Of a DNA stretch of 13,234 nucleotides, positions 5,254 through 13,212 are shown one piece after another. This stretch comes from Kiloniellales bacterium (GTDB lineage: Bacteria > Pseudomonadota > Alphaproteobacteria > Kiloniellales > JAKSBE01). Made by a program: the position numbers and the translations under genes. Positions within the stretch are counted from its first letter, which is position 1. Every line of letters begins with the position of its first letter. Location of the stretch: NCBI GenBank assembly GCA_030067055.1, contig JASJAL010000220.1, positions 1-13,234 of the forward strand, in the 5' to 3' direction. The notes beneath the pieces were generated by a model that saw only the letters and a program-made list of their open reading frames with translations, was not told where the DNA came from and did no database searches.

Positions 5254-6549
5254 CTAGCGCGCGCCGAGTTGCGGCTGACTCGCCTGCTCGGCCGCGAGTT
5301 CTGCGAGTAGATCGCGCCAGGCCTTGCCGACTTCCTCCGGCACCCTGTGGCCGACTTCAGGGAAGATCTGAAGCTGGGCGTTCCAGCCGTGCTCAGCCAT
5401 GTGCTCGACGGTGCTGCGCGCCCAGTCGGACGGCACGATTGCATCGTCGGCCCCGTGCAGGGCGCGGACCCGAACCGACGGTGGCGCTGAGTGGTCCGGC
5501 AGCTCGTCCGGCAGGGCGCCGGCCACCGGGACCGCGGCGGCGAAGAGCTCGGGGTGGAGGGCGGCCATCTCGAAGGCCATGGAGCCGCCCTGGGAGAAGC
5601 CGGTGACGATCGGCCGGCCCGCGGTGGGGTGGCGCGCCATGAGGATCCGCGTGAAGGCGGCCAGGCGCGCGGCCTCGGCCCGCGCGTCCGGTGTCATGTC
5701 CTCGTCGAGGTCGAACCAGGAATGGCCGACGATGTGCCATTGCGCGGCGGCGGGATAGACCACCCGTGCCGGAAACGCCCACTTGCGGCCGTTCACGATC
5801 CCGATCTCCGGGAAGCCGCCCAGCGGGTGGAGATCGAGGATCAAAGGCAAAACCGCATCCGGGTCCGCGCCGCCGGTGGTGGTGATCAGGTAGTCGAGGC
5901 TGCCGAGGTCGTCAGGCAGGTCGACGCTGCTCCGCCAGGGCGAGGTGTGCAGAAGTAGGAGCAATGCGGCGGCAAGCCCGCCTGCGACGGCCAGGCGGCG
6001 CGTCCTTCGCTGCGCCCGGCCGACCACCTCCGCGGGCGGCTCGATTTCCTGCTCGGGGCAGTGCCGGCGCAGGGCCCGGAGGGCGTCGTCTTGGCTGTCG
6101 TCGTCGGAAAAGGCAGTGCGAGGCAGGGCGTAGCCCTGGGCGTAGCCGAGCATGACCAGGATGTGGTCCCGGGTCTGGCCGATGTGCTCGACACCGGACC
6201 AGCGTGTCATCGCGTGGGTGCGTCCATCGTCGTAGTGCAGGCCCTCCTCGGCGATCCGGACCGTGACCTCGCCGGGCAGGGAGCGGACCACCCGGCGAAG
6301 GAAGACCTTCTGCCAGACGAAGGTCACGACCAGCAGGCCGGCCAGCACGAAGATGACGTTGAGCAGGGTGTCGACGAGATTGAGCGCCCAGAGTTCCTCG
6401 ACGAAGACCAGGGCGAGGGCGCCCAGAATCACGCAAGCGGCCAGGCCGGCCAGCTGCCTGGTCCGGCCGCGCCGCTGCCCCGGGCGGCGGAGGGCATAGC
6501 TCTGGAAGGCCATCAGGTCCTTGGCCGTCGGGGTGTAGCGGATCTCCAT
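5254..6549 (-). CDS. YcxB-like membrane domain fused to an alpha/beta-hydrolase
   Basis: A 431-residue two-part protein. Residues 1-165 resemble the YcxB-like family: the EIRYTPTAKDLMAFQSY opening, two membrane helices (33-51 and 56-78), then a soluble beta-rich part ending TRWSGVEHIGQTRDHILVML...YALPRTAFSDDD. A third helix (186-201) leads to an alpha/beta-hydrolase (about 225-420) of the phospholipase/carboxylesterase or LpqC-like depolymerase type: LILDLHPLGG, nucleophile elbow GFSQGG (Ser319), acid HGADD (probably Asp368) and GHRVPEE (His401). All three catalytic positions are present. If the N-terminus is cytosolic, the hydrolase faces the periplasm. ATG 6549 is taken because it begins the YcxB motif; the frame extends to a TTG at 6624 with no good ribosome-binding site, and the ATG site is itself weak. 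The substrate is unknown; ester hydrolysis is a family-level guess. It is divergent from the GST gene, with 137 bp between them. Confidence 0.85.
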   Translation of the reverse strand: MEIRYTPTAKDLMAFQSYALRRPGQRRGRTRQLAGLAACVILGALALVFVEELWALNLVDTLLNVIFVLAGLLVVTFVWQKVFLRRVVRSLPGEVTVRIAEEGLHYDDGRTHAMTRWSGVEHIGQTRDHILVMLGYAQGYALPRTAFSDDDSQDDALRALRRHCPEQEIEPPAEVVGRAQRRTRRLAVAGGLAAALLLLLHTSPWRSSVDLPDDLGSLDYLITTTGGADPDAVLPLILDLHPLGGFPEIGIVNGRKWAFPARVVYPAAAQWHIVGHSWFDLDEDMTPDARAEAARLAAFTRILMARHPTAGRPIVTGFSQGGSMAFEMAALHPELFAAAVPVAGALPDELPDHSAPPSVRVRALHGADDAIVPSDWARSTVEHMAEHGWNAQLQIFPEVGHRVPEEVGKAWRDLLAELAAEQASQPQLGAR

Positions 6550-6686
6550 GGCGGCCCAGAGGGTCCCAGGGAAAGCTTTCGGCAAGGTGAAATTCGCGGC
6601 TGCCCGGCCGCGGCCGCTGGCCAAGGCGGCTTGCTTGCCCCAAGCTGGTCCGACTTTCCGCTTCGGCTTAAAGGAACGTGGTGACC

Positions 6687-7310
6687 ATGCTGAGGATTCT
6701 CGGACGCGACAATTCGATCAACGTGCGCAAGGTGCTCTGGCTCTGCGAGGAGCTTGGCCAGGCCTACGCGCGCGAAGACTGGGGCCAGGGGCACCGCGGT
6801 ACCGACGACCCGGAATTCCGGGCGCTCAATCCGGTCGGCATGATCCCGGTTGTGGTCGACGGCGAGGTCGTGCTCTGGGAATCCAACGTCATCATTCGTT
6901 ACCTGGCGGCCAAGCATGGCCGGACCGACCTGCTGCCCGAGGACCCGGCGGCGCGAGCCCGGGTCGAGATCTGGATGGACTGGCAGGCCTCGGATTTCTC
7001 CAACGCCCTGCGCGGGGCCTTCCACGGCCTGGTCCGCAAGAACCCCGACTACGCCGATCCGGCGGTGATCGAGGCCTCACGCCGGGCCTGGATCCGGATG
7101 ATGGAGGTCCTCGAGGGCCAGCTCAAAAAGACCGGCGGCCTCGTGGCCGGCCCGGATTTCACCCTGGCCGACATCCCGATCGGCCTGACCGTCAACCGCT
7201 GGTACATGACCCCGATCGAACGTCCCGACCTGCCGGAGGTTGCGGCCTACTACGATCGCCTGAACGAGCGCCCGGCCTACCGCGCCCACGGTCGCAACGG
7301 GGTGCCCTAA
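6687..7310 (+). CDS. Glutathione S-transferase family protein
   Basis: A 207-residue cytosolic GST. The N-terminal thioredoxin-like domain (1-76) has GRDNSINVRKVLWLCEEL with Ser10/Asn12 near the glutathione thiol position, NPVGMIPVV with cis-Pro54, and WESNVIIRYLA, whose Glu65-Ser66 bind the glutamyl moiety. The all-helical C-terminal domain carries the folding motif FTLADIPIG (158-166). Length is normal. These enzymes conjugate or reduce electrophiles with glutathione; the substrate cannot be predicted. ATG 6687 matches the usual family start. GTG codons at 6681 and 6678 are also in frame and AAAGGAA (6670-6676) is nearer to them, so GTG 6681 is a real alternative. The stop codon overlaps that of the convergent EamA transporter. 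It is divergent from the YcxB-hydrolase gene. Confidence 0.93.
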   Translation: MLRILGRDNSINVRKVLWLCEELGQAYAREDWGQGHRGTDDPEFRALNPVGMIPVVVDGEVVLWESNVIIRYLAAKHGRTDLLPEDPAARARVEIWMDWQASDFSNALRGAFHGLVRKNPDYADPAVIEASRRAWIRMMEVLEGQLKKTGGLVAGPDFTLADIPIGLTVNRWYMTPIERPDLPEVAAYYDRLNERPAYRAHGRNGVP

Positions 7311-8278
7311 GACCGCCGCCGCGCTTTCGACGTGGCCGGCTGCGGGATCAGCGGCTGCGGCTCGGGTTTTGGCTTTTTGGCGGCCATCAGATAAAGCGCC
7401 AATGCGACCAGCGCGACGGCGATCCAGGCCGACGAGGTATGGGTCTCGTCCAACAGCGCCCAGCCCCAGAAGAAGCCGGCGAAGAGCGATAGGAAGCAGC
7501 CGAAGGACACGAAGACCGCGCCGGCGTGGCGCAGCAGGTAGAAGTAGACGTAGACCTCCAGGTAGGTGACCGGGACGAAGCCGAGAATCGCCCACTCGCC
7601 GGTCCCCATCGTCGCCGGGAGCTCGCCGAGGCCGCCCGAGAGCAGCCAGATCGGCAGCAGCATGGCGGCACCGGCGACGGCCTCACCGGACACCACCTGC
7701 AGGGCGCGCAGGTCGCTCGGCCAGCAGGCTGCGACGTAGATGCCGTCGATCGCGTAGGCCAGGGGAATGATGAAGACCAACAGCAGTCCCTGGACTCGGG
7801 CGTCCGCCGTACCCGCGATCTCAGGCCAGAAGGCGACTGACACGCCGACCAGCGCCAGCGCTACCGCCGTCAGTCGCCGGCCGGTCAAGTGCTCGCTACC
7901 AATGACCAGCGCGATCGCGATGGTGAAGACGGGGATCAGGGCTTCGGTGTAGAGCACGATCAGACCGACGGAGAGCCGGTCTGCCACCAGGATCACGCCG
8001 CCGAGCGGGAGCACGAAACCGAAGAATCCGCTAAGCGCAAAGAAGCGCAGATGCACCCAGTTCGGACGGAACCACTGCCGCCGGATCGCCAGGGTCGCGA
8101 GATAGGCCGCGGCCAAAAGCGCCATACAGAGGCTCAAGATGCCGAGCTCGCTGAGCACCGAGTCGGTCGCGACCTTGAGCAGGACGAACTGCAGGCCCCA
8201 GGTGGCGCCGAGGACGAAAAGCAGGCCGGAGTGGCGCCATCGACCTATGGTCCTGCCACCTCCTGATGATGCCTCCAC
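7307..8278 (-). CDS. EamA-family (drug/metabolite transporter superfamily) permease
   Basis: A 323-residue inner-membrane protein with about ten hydrophobic helices in two EamA repeats, roughly residues 16-150 and 163-298. The first begins GLLFVLGATWGLQFVLLKVA, the typical helix-1 signature with a conserved Trp, and TEALIPVFTIAIALVIGSEHLTGRR closes the first half. The second half ends SLFAGFFWGWALLDETHTSSAWIAVALVALALYL, the usual end of these exporters. A basic, proline-rich tail (301-323) is cytosolic. Family members export amino acids, metabolites or drugs; this substrate is unknown. The start is GTG 8278 with AAAGGGGA 7 nt upstream. A perfect AGGAGGT lies inside the first codons, 9 nt before an in-frame ATA (8248), so the start is less certain than the rest. 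The stop overlaps the GST stop. It lies 118 bp downstream of the TPR gene on the same strand. Confidence 0.92.
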   Translation of the reverse strand: MEASSGGGRTIGRWRHSGLLFVLGATWGLQFVLLKVATDSVLSELGILSLCMALLAAAYLATLAIRRQWFRPNWVHLRFFALSGFFGFVLPLGGVILVADRLSVGLIVLYTEALIPVFTIAIALVIGSEHLTGRRLTAVALALVGVSVAFWPEIAGTADARVQGLLLVFIIPLAYAIDGIYVAACWPSDLRALQVVSGEAVAGAAMLLPIWLLSGGLGELPATMGTGEWAILGFVPVTYLEVYVYFYLLRHAGAVFVSFGCFLSLFAGFFWGWALLDETHTSSAWIAVALVALALYLMAAKKPKPEPQPLIPQPATSKARRRS

Positions 8279-8327
8279 GGACCGGTCCCCTTTCCCCGAG
8301 GTTCTCTTCGACCTGGGGTCATGATCC

Positions 8328-8349
8328 GGTCAAACGCCCGAAGCGTTTG
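8328..8349 (-). other. Hairpin between the TPR gene and the EamA transporter, with overlapping TTGACC
   Basis: CAAACGC (8331-8337) and GCGTTTG (8343-8349) form a perfect 7 bp stem. On the minus strand the loop reads TTCGG, resembling a stable UUCG loop. No T-run follows, so a terminator for the TPR transcript is possible but unproven. The 3' arm merges into TTGACC (8333 to 8328), a possible -35 for the EamA gene, but the -10 position is poor. A second short repeat, GTCAC/GTGAC (8358-8362 with 8371-8375), lies next to it. Confidence 0.4.
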
Positions 8350-8396
8350 TGGCGATTGTCACGACAGGTAGTGACGGTGGCGGATGCGTGGCGGGG

Positions 8397-9218
8397 TCAG
8401 GATCGCTTTTCGGAGGCCTGGGCCTGACCGGCCGATTCGGAGGCCTCGGGCGGGCCGAAGGCTTCGGCAATCAGCGCGGCCCCGTCGTCCCGCGCAAAGG
8501 CGTCGGCGGCTGACTTCAAGACGGTATCGAGGCCGTCCACTTCGATGCCCGCCTTGGTTGCCTGCTCCCTCAGCTGGGCGATGTCGAACTCGGCCCCGGG
8601 CTGCCCGGATTCGGCCTGCAGTGCCGCCGCGGCAGCCAGGAACCGAAAGCTGGCTTCCGCCTTACCGTTGCGTTCGGCCATCACGCTCAGGTTCTGCAAG
8701 GTCAGGGACAGGCCGGTGACGTCATCGACCTCGTTCATCACCTTGATCGCGTGGCTGAAGCCTTCCGCCGCCTCGGCCACGTTGTCTTCCTCCATGAAAC
8801 TGGCCGCGATCTGGTACAGCGAGCGGGCCTCGCCCTTGGCGTCGCCGACCTGGTGCTGGACGTCCAGGGCCGCCCGCGACAGGCGGCGGGCCTCCTCGTA
8901 GTCGCGCCGCTGTAGACTGATCGTACCGAGCTGATGAAGCGTCGCTGCGTATCCCGGGCCGTCCTGAAGTTTGCGGTAGAAGGCGAGGGCGCTCTCGAAG
9001 GGCTCGACCGCCGCACCGAAGTCGCCCTTGCGCAGGGCGACCGCGCCGAGCCGGTGCCAGCACAGTGCCTGGCCTGCGATATCCTTGAGTTCCTGAGCCA
9101 GGCTCAGCGCCTGCAGGAAGCCGAGCCGCGCAGCTTCCAAGTCGTCCGCCTGCCAGGCATCGACCGCCCGCTGCTGCAAGGCATCGAACCGCCCGGCGCC
9201 GTCGTCTCCCCCCGTCAT
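8397..9218 (-). CDS. Tetratricopeptide-repeat protein
   Basis: A 273-residue soluble protein made almost wholly of TPR helices. Five repeats recur with a 40-residue period: about 12-45, 49-83, 89-123, 129-163 and 169-203. Examples are ALCWHRLGAVALRKGDFGAA and ATLHQLGTISLQRRDYEEA, with the expected small-residue and aromatic spacing. The 40-residue unit is the longer TPR_12/kinesin-light-chain-like form. The tail (204-273) is acidic and Ala/Ser-rich, probably disordered at the end. There is no signal peptide or membrane helix, so it should be a cytosolic protein-binding scaffold; no partner is evident. ATG 9218 has GAGG 6 nt upstream and a good promoter just before it, which suggests a nearly leaderless own transcript. 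It sits 87 bp downstream of threonine ammonia-lyase on the same strand. Confidence 0.88.
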   Translation of the reverse strand: MTGGDDGAGRFDALQQRAVDAWQADDLEAARLGFLQALSLAQELKDIAGQALCWHRLGAVALRKGDFGAAVEPFESALAFYRKLQDGPGYAATLHQLGTISLQRRDYEEARRLSRAALDVQHQVGDAKGEARSLYQIAASFMEEDNVAEAAEGFSHAIKVMNEVDDVTGLSLTLQNLSVMAERNGKAEASFRFLAAAAALQAESGQPGAEFDIAQLREQATKAGIEVDGLDTVLKSAADAFARDDGAALIAEAFGPPEASESAGQAQASEKRS

Positions 9219-9247
9219 CGCGACCTCACACTTGGCGTAACCCGGAG

Positions 9248-9276
9248 AGTGTAGCCGGGCCCTCGAAGATCCTCAA
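9248..9276 (-). promoter_or_regulatory. Sigma70-like promoter of the TPR gene
   Basis: On the minus strand TTGAGG (9276 to 9271) is separated by exactly 17 bp from TACACT (9253 to 9248). Each hexamer matches four of six consensus bases, including the key positions. Initiation near 9241 gives a leader of about 22 nt before the ATG at 9218. This is the best promoter match I found in the window. Confidence 0.52.
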
Positions 9277-9305
9277 TCGCCGGCCAAGGCGAAATGCGAG
9301 GCGGG

Positions 9306-10535
9306 TCAGGATCCCGGGTCGATGGAGCGGCTGGAGACGATGCGCGTCGGGAAGCCTTGGGCCTTGAGCAGGCTGACGATCTCATCCACGTGCGCCGGGT
9401 TGCGGGTCTCGACCATGATGTCGAGGTCGGCCTGCTTGGCCGGGACGTCGGAGAACATACGCTGGTGGTGGACCTCGATGATGTTGCCGCCGGTCTGGCC
9501 GATGCATTCGGAGATCTTGCCGAGCATGCCCGGGCGGTCGACGATTTCGACGCGCAGCTTGACCAGGCGGCCGTCGCGGATCAGCCCGCGGGTCAGGACC
9601 GAGGCCAGCAGGCGGACATCTATGTTGCCGCCGCAGATCACCGTGGCGACCCGGCGCCCGGCGAAGCGCTCGGGATACTTCAAGATCGCGGCGATGCCCG
9701 CCGCGCCGGCGCCCTCGGCGACCAGCTTCTGCTCCTCGACGAGCAGCTGGACCGCGGCCTCGATGCCGGGCTCGTCGACCAGCAGGATCTCGTCGACCAG
9801 ATCGGCGACGATCGCCTTGGTCAGGCCGCCGGGCGTCTTGACCGCGATGCCGTCGGCCAGGGTGGTGCCGCCGGCGCTGGGCGCGAGCGCGTTCAGCGCC
9901 TGGTACATCGAAGGATAGAGCTCGGCCTCGACTCCGAGGATGCGGATCTCCGGGTTCAGGGCCTTGGCCGCCAGGGCGATGCCGGAGATGATTCCGCCGC
10001 CGCCGATTGGCACCACGATGAGCTCGAGGTCGGGCCGATCGGCCAGCATCTCCAGGCCGATGGTGCCCTGGCCGGCGACGATCATCGGGTCGTCGTAGGG
10101 ATGGATGAAGGCGAGCCCTTCCTCCTGCTGGATCCGCCGCGCGGCCTCGGCCGCAGCGTCGATGGTATCGCCCTCCAGGACCACCCGGGCACCGAAGCTG
10201 CGGGTCCGCTCCACCTTGGTGAAGGGCGCGAACTCGGGCATGACGATGGTCGCCGGGATCCCCAGGCGTTGGGCATGGTGGGCGACGCCCTGGGCGTGGT
10301 TGCCGGCCGACATGGCGATGACGCCCCGCTCGGCCTCGGCAGGGGAGAGGCTCTTCAGCTTGTTGAGGGCGCCGCGGTCCTTGAAGGAGCCAGTGAACTG
10401 GAGGTGCTCCAGCTTCAGCGAGATCTCGCAGCCCAGGGTCTGCGATAGCCGGGGCGCGGCGATCAGCGGCGTGCGCACGACCTCGCCTTCGATCGCTTCC
10501 GCGGCGGCCCTGATGTCCTCGATGCCCACGGTCAT
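9306..10535 (-). CDS. ilvA: Threonine ammonia-lyase (threonine dehydratase) with ACT domain
   Basis: A 409-residue fold-type II PLP enzyme that deaminates threonine to 2-oxobutanoate, the first committed step to isoleucine. The catalytic domain (1-320) has LEHLQFTGSFKDRGA with Lys52 as the PLP lysine, SAGNHAQGVA (76-85), the phosphate loop GGGGI (178-182), and CGGN (301-304), where Cys replaces the more usual Ser. Residues 326-400 form one ACT domain (LRVEIVDRPGMLGKISECIGQTGGNI), a small regulatory module. Length fits the single-ACT form of about 400 residues rather than the longer E. coli IlvA with two regulatory repeats. A catabolic or serine-directed role cannot be excluded. ATG 10535 is preceded by GGGGGGA, 5 nt upstream. 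It lies 101 bp downstream of the acylase gene on the same strand; a TTGACC (10619 to 10614) in that gap could be a -35, but the -10 is unclear. Confidence 0.94.
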   Translation of the reverse strand: MTVGIEDIRAAAEAIEGEVVRTPLIAAPRLSQTLGCEISLKLEHLQFTGSFKDRGALNKLKSLSPAEAERGVIAMSAGNHAQGVAHHAQRLGIPATIVMPEFAPFTKVERTRSFGARVVLEGDTIDAAAEAARRIQQEEGLAFIHPYDDPMIVAGQGTIGLEMLADRPDLELIVVPIGGGGIISGIALAAKALNPEIRILGVEAELYPSMYQALNALAPSAGGTTLADGIAVKTPGGLTKAIVADLVDEILLVDEPGIEAAVQLLVEEQKLVAEGAGAAGIAAILKYPERFAGRRVATVICGGNIDVRLLASVLTRGLIRDGRLVKLRVEIVDRPGMLGKISECIGQTGGNIIEVHHQRMFSDVPAKQADLDIMVETRNPAHVDEIVSLLKAQGFPTRIVSSRSIDPGS

Positions 10536-10636
10536 GGCTTCCCCCCTTTCGATGCTCCGTGTCCGGCCCCGATCTCATCACTTTCGCACGGTCCAACCGG
10601 ACAACGGAAGCCGGGTCAAGCACCGGGCCGACACGT

Positions 10637-13012
10637 CTAGAGCGGTGCAAGGGTAAGTCGCTGATAGCCCTCCTGGCTGTCGTTCTTGAGGCGCAAAAGC
10701 GCGCCGTCGCGCCAGCGCCGGGCGAAGCTGCCGTAGTGCGGCGACAAGGGATTGCCCGATTGGCCGGTGGCTGTGATCGCGCGGGTCGCGTCCAGGTCCG
10801 CCAGGTCATAGACGATCCGAAGGGAGGCGCCGGCGACGTGGGCGAAGCGCCGGCCGCCGTCGATGGCGTAGACGCCGCGGTTGACGGTCTCGTCACCGCC
10901 GTCGGTCTCCTGGCCGAAGCCGAAGAGATCGGCAACCAGCGGGATCCGGCTCAGCACCGGATGGGCCAGCTCGGCGCGGTGCAGGTCGCCCCAGCGCCAG
11001 TCCTCCGGATCGTCGCCGAGGTCCTTGGCCAGGCCGGCGACCGCCGCTTCCAGGGCGGCCGTGATGCGCTCGTCGCAGCCTTCCTTGCGCTCGGCGGTGG
11101 TGCTGTCGTCGCACCAGGCGGCACCGCGGGTCAGCAGCGCGGTCAGGCGCCGGGCCTCCGGGCGCGCGAGTTCTTCGAAGTCCTCGCCGAGATCGTCGGC
11201 CAGCAACAGGCGGGTCAGCTCGATGGTCCAGGCGGCATAGATCAATGGCTCGGGCCGCGTCCGGTCCATGACGTAGTCCCAGGCCCGCAATCTGGAGAGA
11301 GCGTCTTGCGCCAGGGGGCTCTCGGGCGTCGCGGCCAGCAGGCGTGGCAGCAGCACGGCGGCGTCTCCCGCGTGGCTGTCCAACTGCATGGCGGCGACCT
11401 GCTGCGGATCGAGCGGTGCCTCCTCGCTCAGCAATTCGAGGATCCGCCGCGCGCGCTGGGGCGGCGGCCAGTGGGCGGTGAGGAAATGCGGATAGTCGTC
11501 GGGGACCACCCGGTTGTTGCCCGAAACGATGCGGCCCTGGCGCGGGTTCAGAGCGCGCGGCAGCTCGGCGAAGGGCAAGAGGCCGGTCCAGTCGTAGGCG
11601 CCGCTCCAGCCTTCGACCGGCGCGGTGCCGTCGCCGGCCTTGCGCAGGGGTACGCGGCCCGGTGCCAGGAAGCCGATGTTGCCGTCGACGTCGGCGTAGA
11701 CGATGTTCTGCTGCGGACTGTGGAAGTCCTCGAGGGCGGCCTGGAATTCGGTCCAGTCGCGGGCCCGGTTGAGCGCAAGGAGGCCATCCGGGGTCCGGTC
11801 GTCCTCCCGCAGCGCGGTCCAGGCGAGGGCAAGCACGTGGCCCTCTTCCGGCTTGTTGCGCGCCTCCTTGAAGGCGTCGGAGATCACCGGGCCGTGGCGG
11901 CTGATCCGCACCTCCAGCTCGACCGGGTCCCCGTCCTTCACCGCGATCACCTCGCGAACCACCTCGAAGCTCCGCGGGCCTTGCGGGGTCTCGTAGCCGC
12001 CGTCCTCGGTCAGCCGCTCGACGAAGAGGTCCTGGGTGTCGCTATGGGTCGTGGTGAAGCCCCAGGCGATGCGGTCGTTGTGACCGATCACGATGAAGGG
12101 CACGCCGGGGGCGGTGGCGCCTGCCAGAACCCGCGCCGGGGTCTCGATCCGGACCAGGAACCACTTCCCCGGGGCCTGCAGCGAAAGGTGCGGGTCATTG
12201 GCCAGGATCGGCTTGCCGCTGACCGTTTGGTTGCCGTCGATCGCCCAGGCGTTGGAGGCCGACTGCGGCCGCAGCTCCGGCGGCACCTGCTCGAGCAGGG
12301 CACGCAGCGCCGGCGCGGCGGGCAGGCGGGCCGCCGCCGCCGTGGTGACCGTGGTCGGCGCATCCTCGGGATCGCCCGGCCAGAGGAAGGCGACCTCGGC
12401 CGGGTCCATGTTCTTCAGCAGCTTGGCGCGCAGCACCTCGCTGCGCCAGTTGCCGGACAGCAGCAGCGCCATGATCCGGCCCCAGACCAGGGAGTCGGCC
12501 GGCCGCCAGGGCGCCGGCTCGTGGCGCAGCACCTGGAACTCCAGGGGCAGGGGGCCGCTGCGTTGGGCCAGGAAGGCGTTCACCCCGGCGGCGTAGGCCT
12601 CTAGCGCCGCCCGAGTCTCCGGCTTCGAATGCTCGAACTGGCTCTCGGCCTGGCGGTAAAGCCCGAGGGTGCGCATGAAGCGGTCCGTCCCCAGGGTCGC
12701 CGCTCCGACGACCTCGGACAACCGGCCGGCGCCCAGGCGGCGCATGAAGTCCATCTGCCAGAGTCGTTCCTGGGCGTGGACGAAGCCGAGCGCCCGGTAG
12801 GCGTCGCCGTCGTTGCCGGCGCGCAGGGTGACCAGGCCCTCGGCGTCGCGCAGCACCTCGACCGGCGCCGCCAGCCCCTCGAGCCGGATCTCGCCGCTGG
12901 TCTGCGGCAGCGATCCGCGCAGCCAAAGAGTGCCGCCGAGCCCCGCGACCGCCGCGAGGCCGGTCAGGCCGAGCAGCCCCCAAAGCACCCACTTTCCAAA
13001 TCTGCGCGCCAT
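10637..13012 (-). CDS. Penicillin-acylase-family Ntn hydrolase, membrane-anchored
   Basis: A 791-residue precursor of the penicillin/acyl-homoserine-lactone acylase family. Residues 8-30 are a hydrophobic N-terminal segment without a clear cleavage site, so a signal anchor or signal peptide to the periplasm. The alpha region includes GFVHAQERLWQMDFMRRLGAGRLSE (76-100). Autocatalytic cleavage before Ser253 in QSASNAWAI would free the nucleophilic serine of the beta chain. The beta chain carries ANDPHL (271-276), HGPV (373-376), SGNNRVV (497-503, with Asn499 near the expected oxyanion position about 246 residues after the nucleophile) and GQSGNPLSPHY (750-760). The length is normal and all landmarks are intact, so it should be active. 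The substrate is an amide of unknown type: beta-lactam, acyl-homoserine lactone or another N-acyl compound. ATG 13012 has only a weak AGGC upstream, inside a dyad. Confidence 0.93.
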   Translation of the reverse strand: MARRFGKWVLWGLLGLTGLAAVAGLGGTLWLRGSLPQTSGEIRLEGLAAPVEVLRDAEGLVTLRAGNDGDAYRALGFVHAQERLWQMDFMRRLGAGRLSEVVGAATLGTDRFMRTLGLYRQAESQFEHSKPETRAALEAYAAGVNAFLAQRSGPLPLEFQVLRHEPAPWRPADSLVWGRIMALLLSGNWRSEVLRAKLLKNMDPAEVAFLWPGDPEDAPTTVTTAAAARLPAAPALRALLEQVPPELRPQSASNAWAIDGNQTVSGKPILANDPHLSLQAPGKWFLVRIETPARVLAGATAPGVPFIVIGHNDRIAWGFTTTHSDTQDLFVERLTEDGGYETPQGPRSFEVVREVIAVKDGDPVELEVRISRHGPVISDAFKEARNKPEEGHVLALAWTALREDDRTPDGLLALNRARDWTEFQAALEDFHSPQQNIVYADVDGNIGFLAPGRVPLRKAGDGTAPVEGWSGAYDWTGLLPFAELPRALNPRQGRIVSGNNRVVPDDYPHFLTAHWPPPQRARRILELLSEEAPLDPQQVAAMQLDSHAGDAAVLLPRLLAATPESPLAQDALSRLRAWDYVMDRTRPEPLIYAAWTIELTRLLLADDLGEDFEELARPEARRLTALLTRGAAWCDDSTTAERKEGCDERITAALEAAVAGLAKDLGDDPEDWRWGDLHRAELAHPVLSRIPLVADLFGFGQETDGGDETVNRGVYAIDGGRRFAHVAGASLRIVYDLADLDATRAITATGQSGNPLSPHYGSFARRWRDGALLRLKNDSQEGYQRLTLAPL

Positions 13013-13016
13013 ATCT

Positions 13017-13028
13017 GCCTATGTAGGC
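13017..13028. repeat. Dyad covering the acylase ribosome-binding site
   Basis: GCCTA (13017-13021) and TAGGC (13024-13028) are inverted around a 2 bp centre, ending 4 bp from the acylase ATG on the minus strand. The TAGGC half is the only Shine-Dalgarno-like sequence for that gene. The site could be a small operator; a 2 nt loop is too tight for a stable RNA hairpin. Confidence 0.28.
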
Positions 13029-13158
13029 GATCCGGGTCGATGGAGCCAGTTGCTATCCGGCCTAAAACGCTATGTCCAAAGCTGCCTGCTTGGCCCGCTG
13101 CCCGGGCAATTGATGCGGGTGCAGGAAGTTCCCATTTGCGACAATTTCGTGTCGTTCC

Positions 13159-13188
13159 TAGACGAAGGCTTTACCCCCGTGGTATAGC
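13159..13188 (+). promoter_or_regulatory. Candidate promoter for the gene entering the right edge
   Basis: TAGACG (13159-13164) and TATAGC (13183-13188) are 18 bp apart and each matches four of six consensus bases. Initiation near 13195 would leave a leader of about 18 nt before GTG 13213. A short inverted repeat, CGACA/TGTCG (13139-13143 with 13150-13154), lies just upstream. Confidence 0.38.
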
Positions 13189-13212
13189 CTCCGCGTCCCA
13201 CCAAGGAAAAGC

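Noticed and set aside
6550..6624. TTG 6624 as start of the YcxB-hydrolase
   Set aside because: The conserved YcxB opening begins at ATG 6549 and the extra 25 residues look like untranslated sequence.
9294..10448. Plus-strand open frame of 384 codons opposite threonine ammonia-lyase
   Set aside because: Low-complexity Asp/Leu/Gly composition and complete overlap with a clear enzyme gene on the other strand.
10559..12604. Very long plus-strand open frame (681 codons) inside the acylase gene
   Set aside because: It lies opposite a full-length acylase with intact motifs, has GC-driven Ala/Gly/Arg-rich composition and no recognisable domain. It is an antisense shadow.
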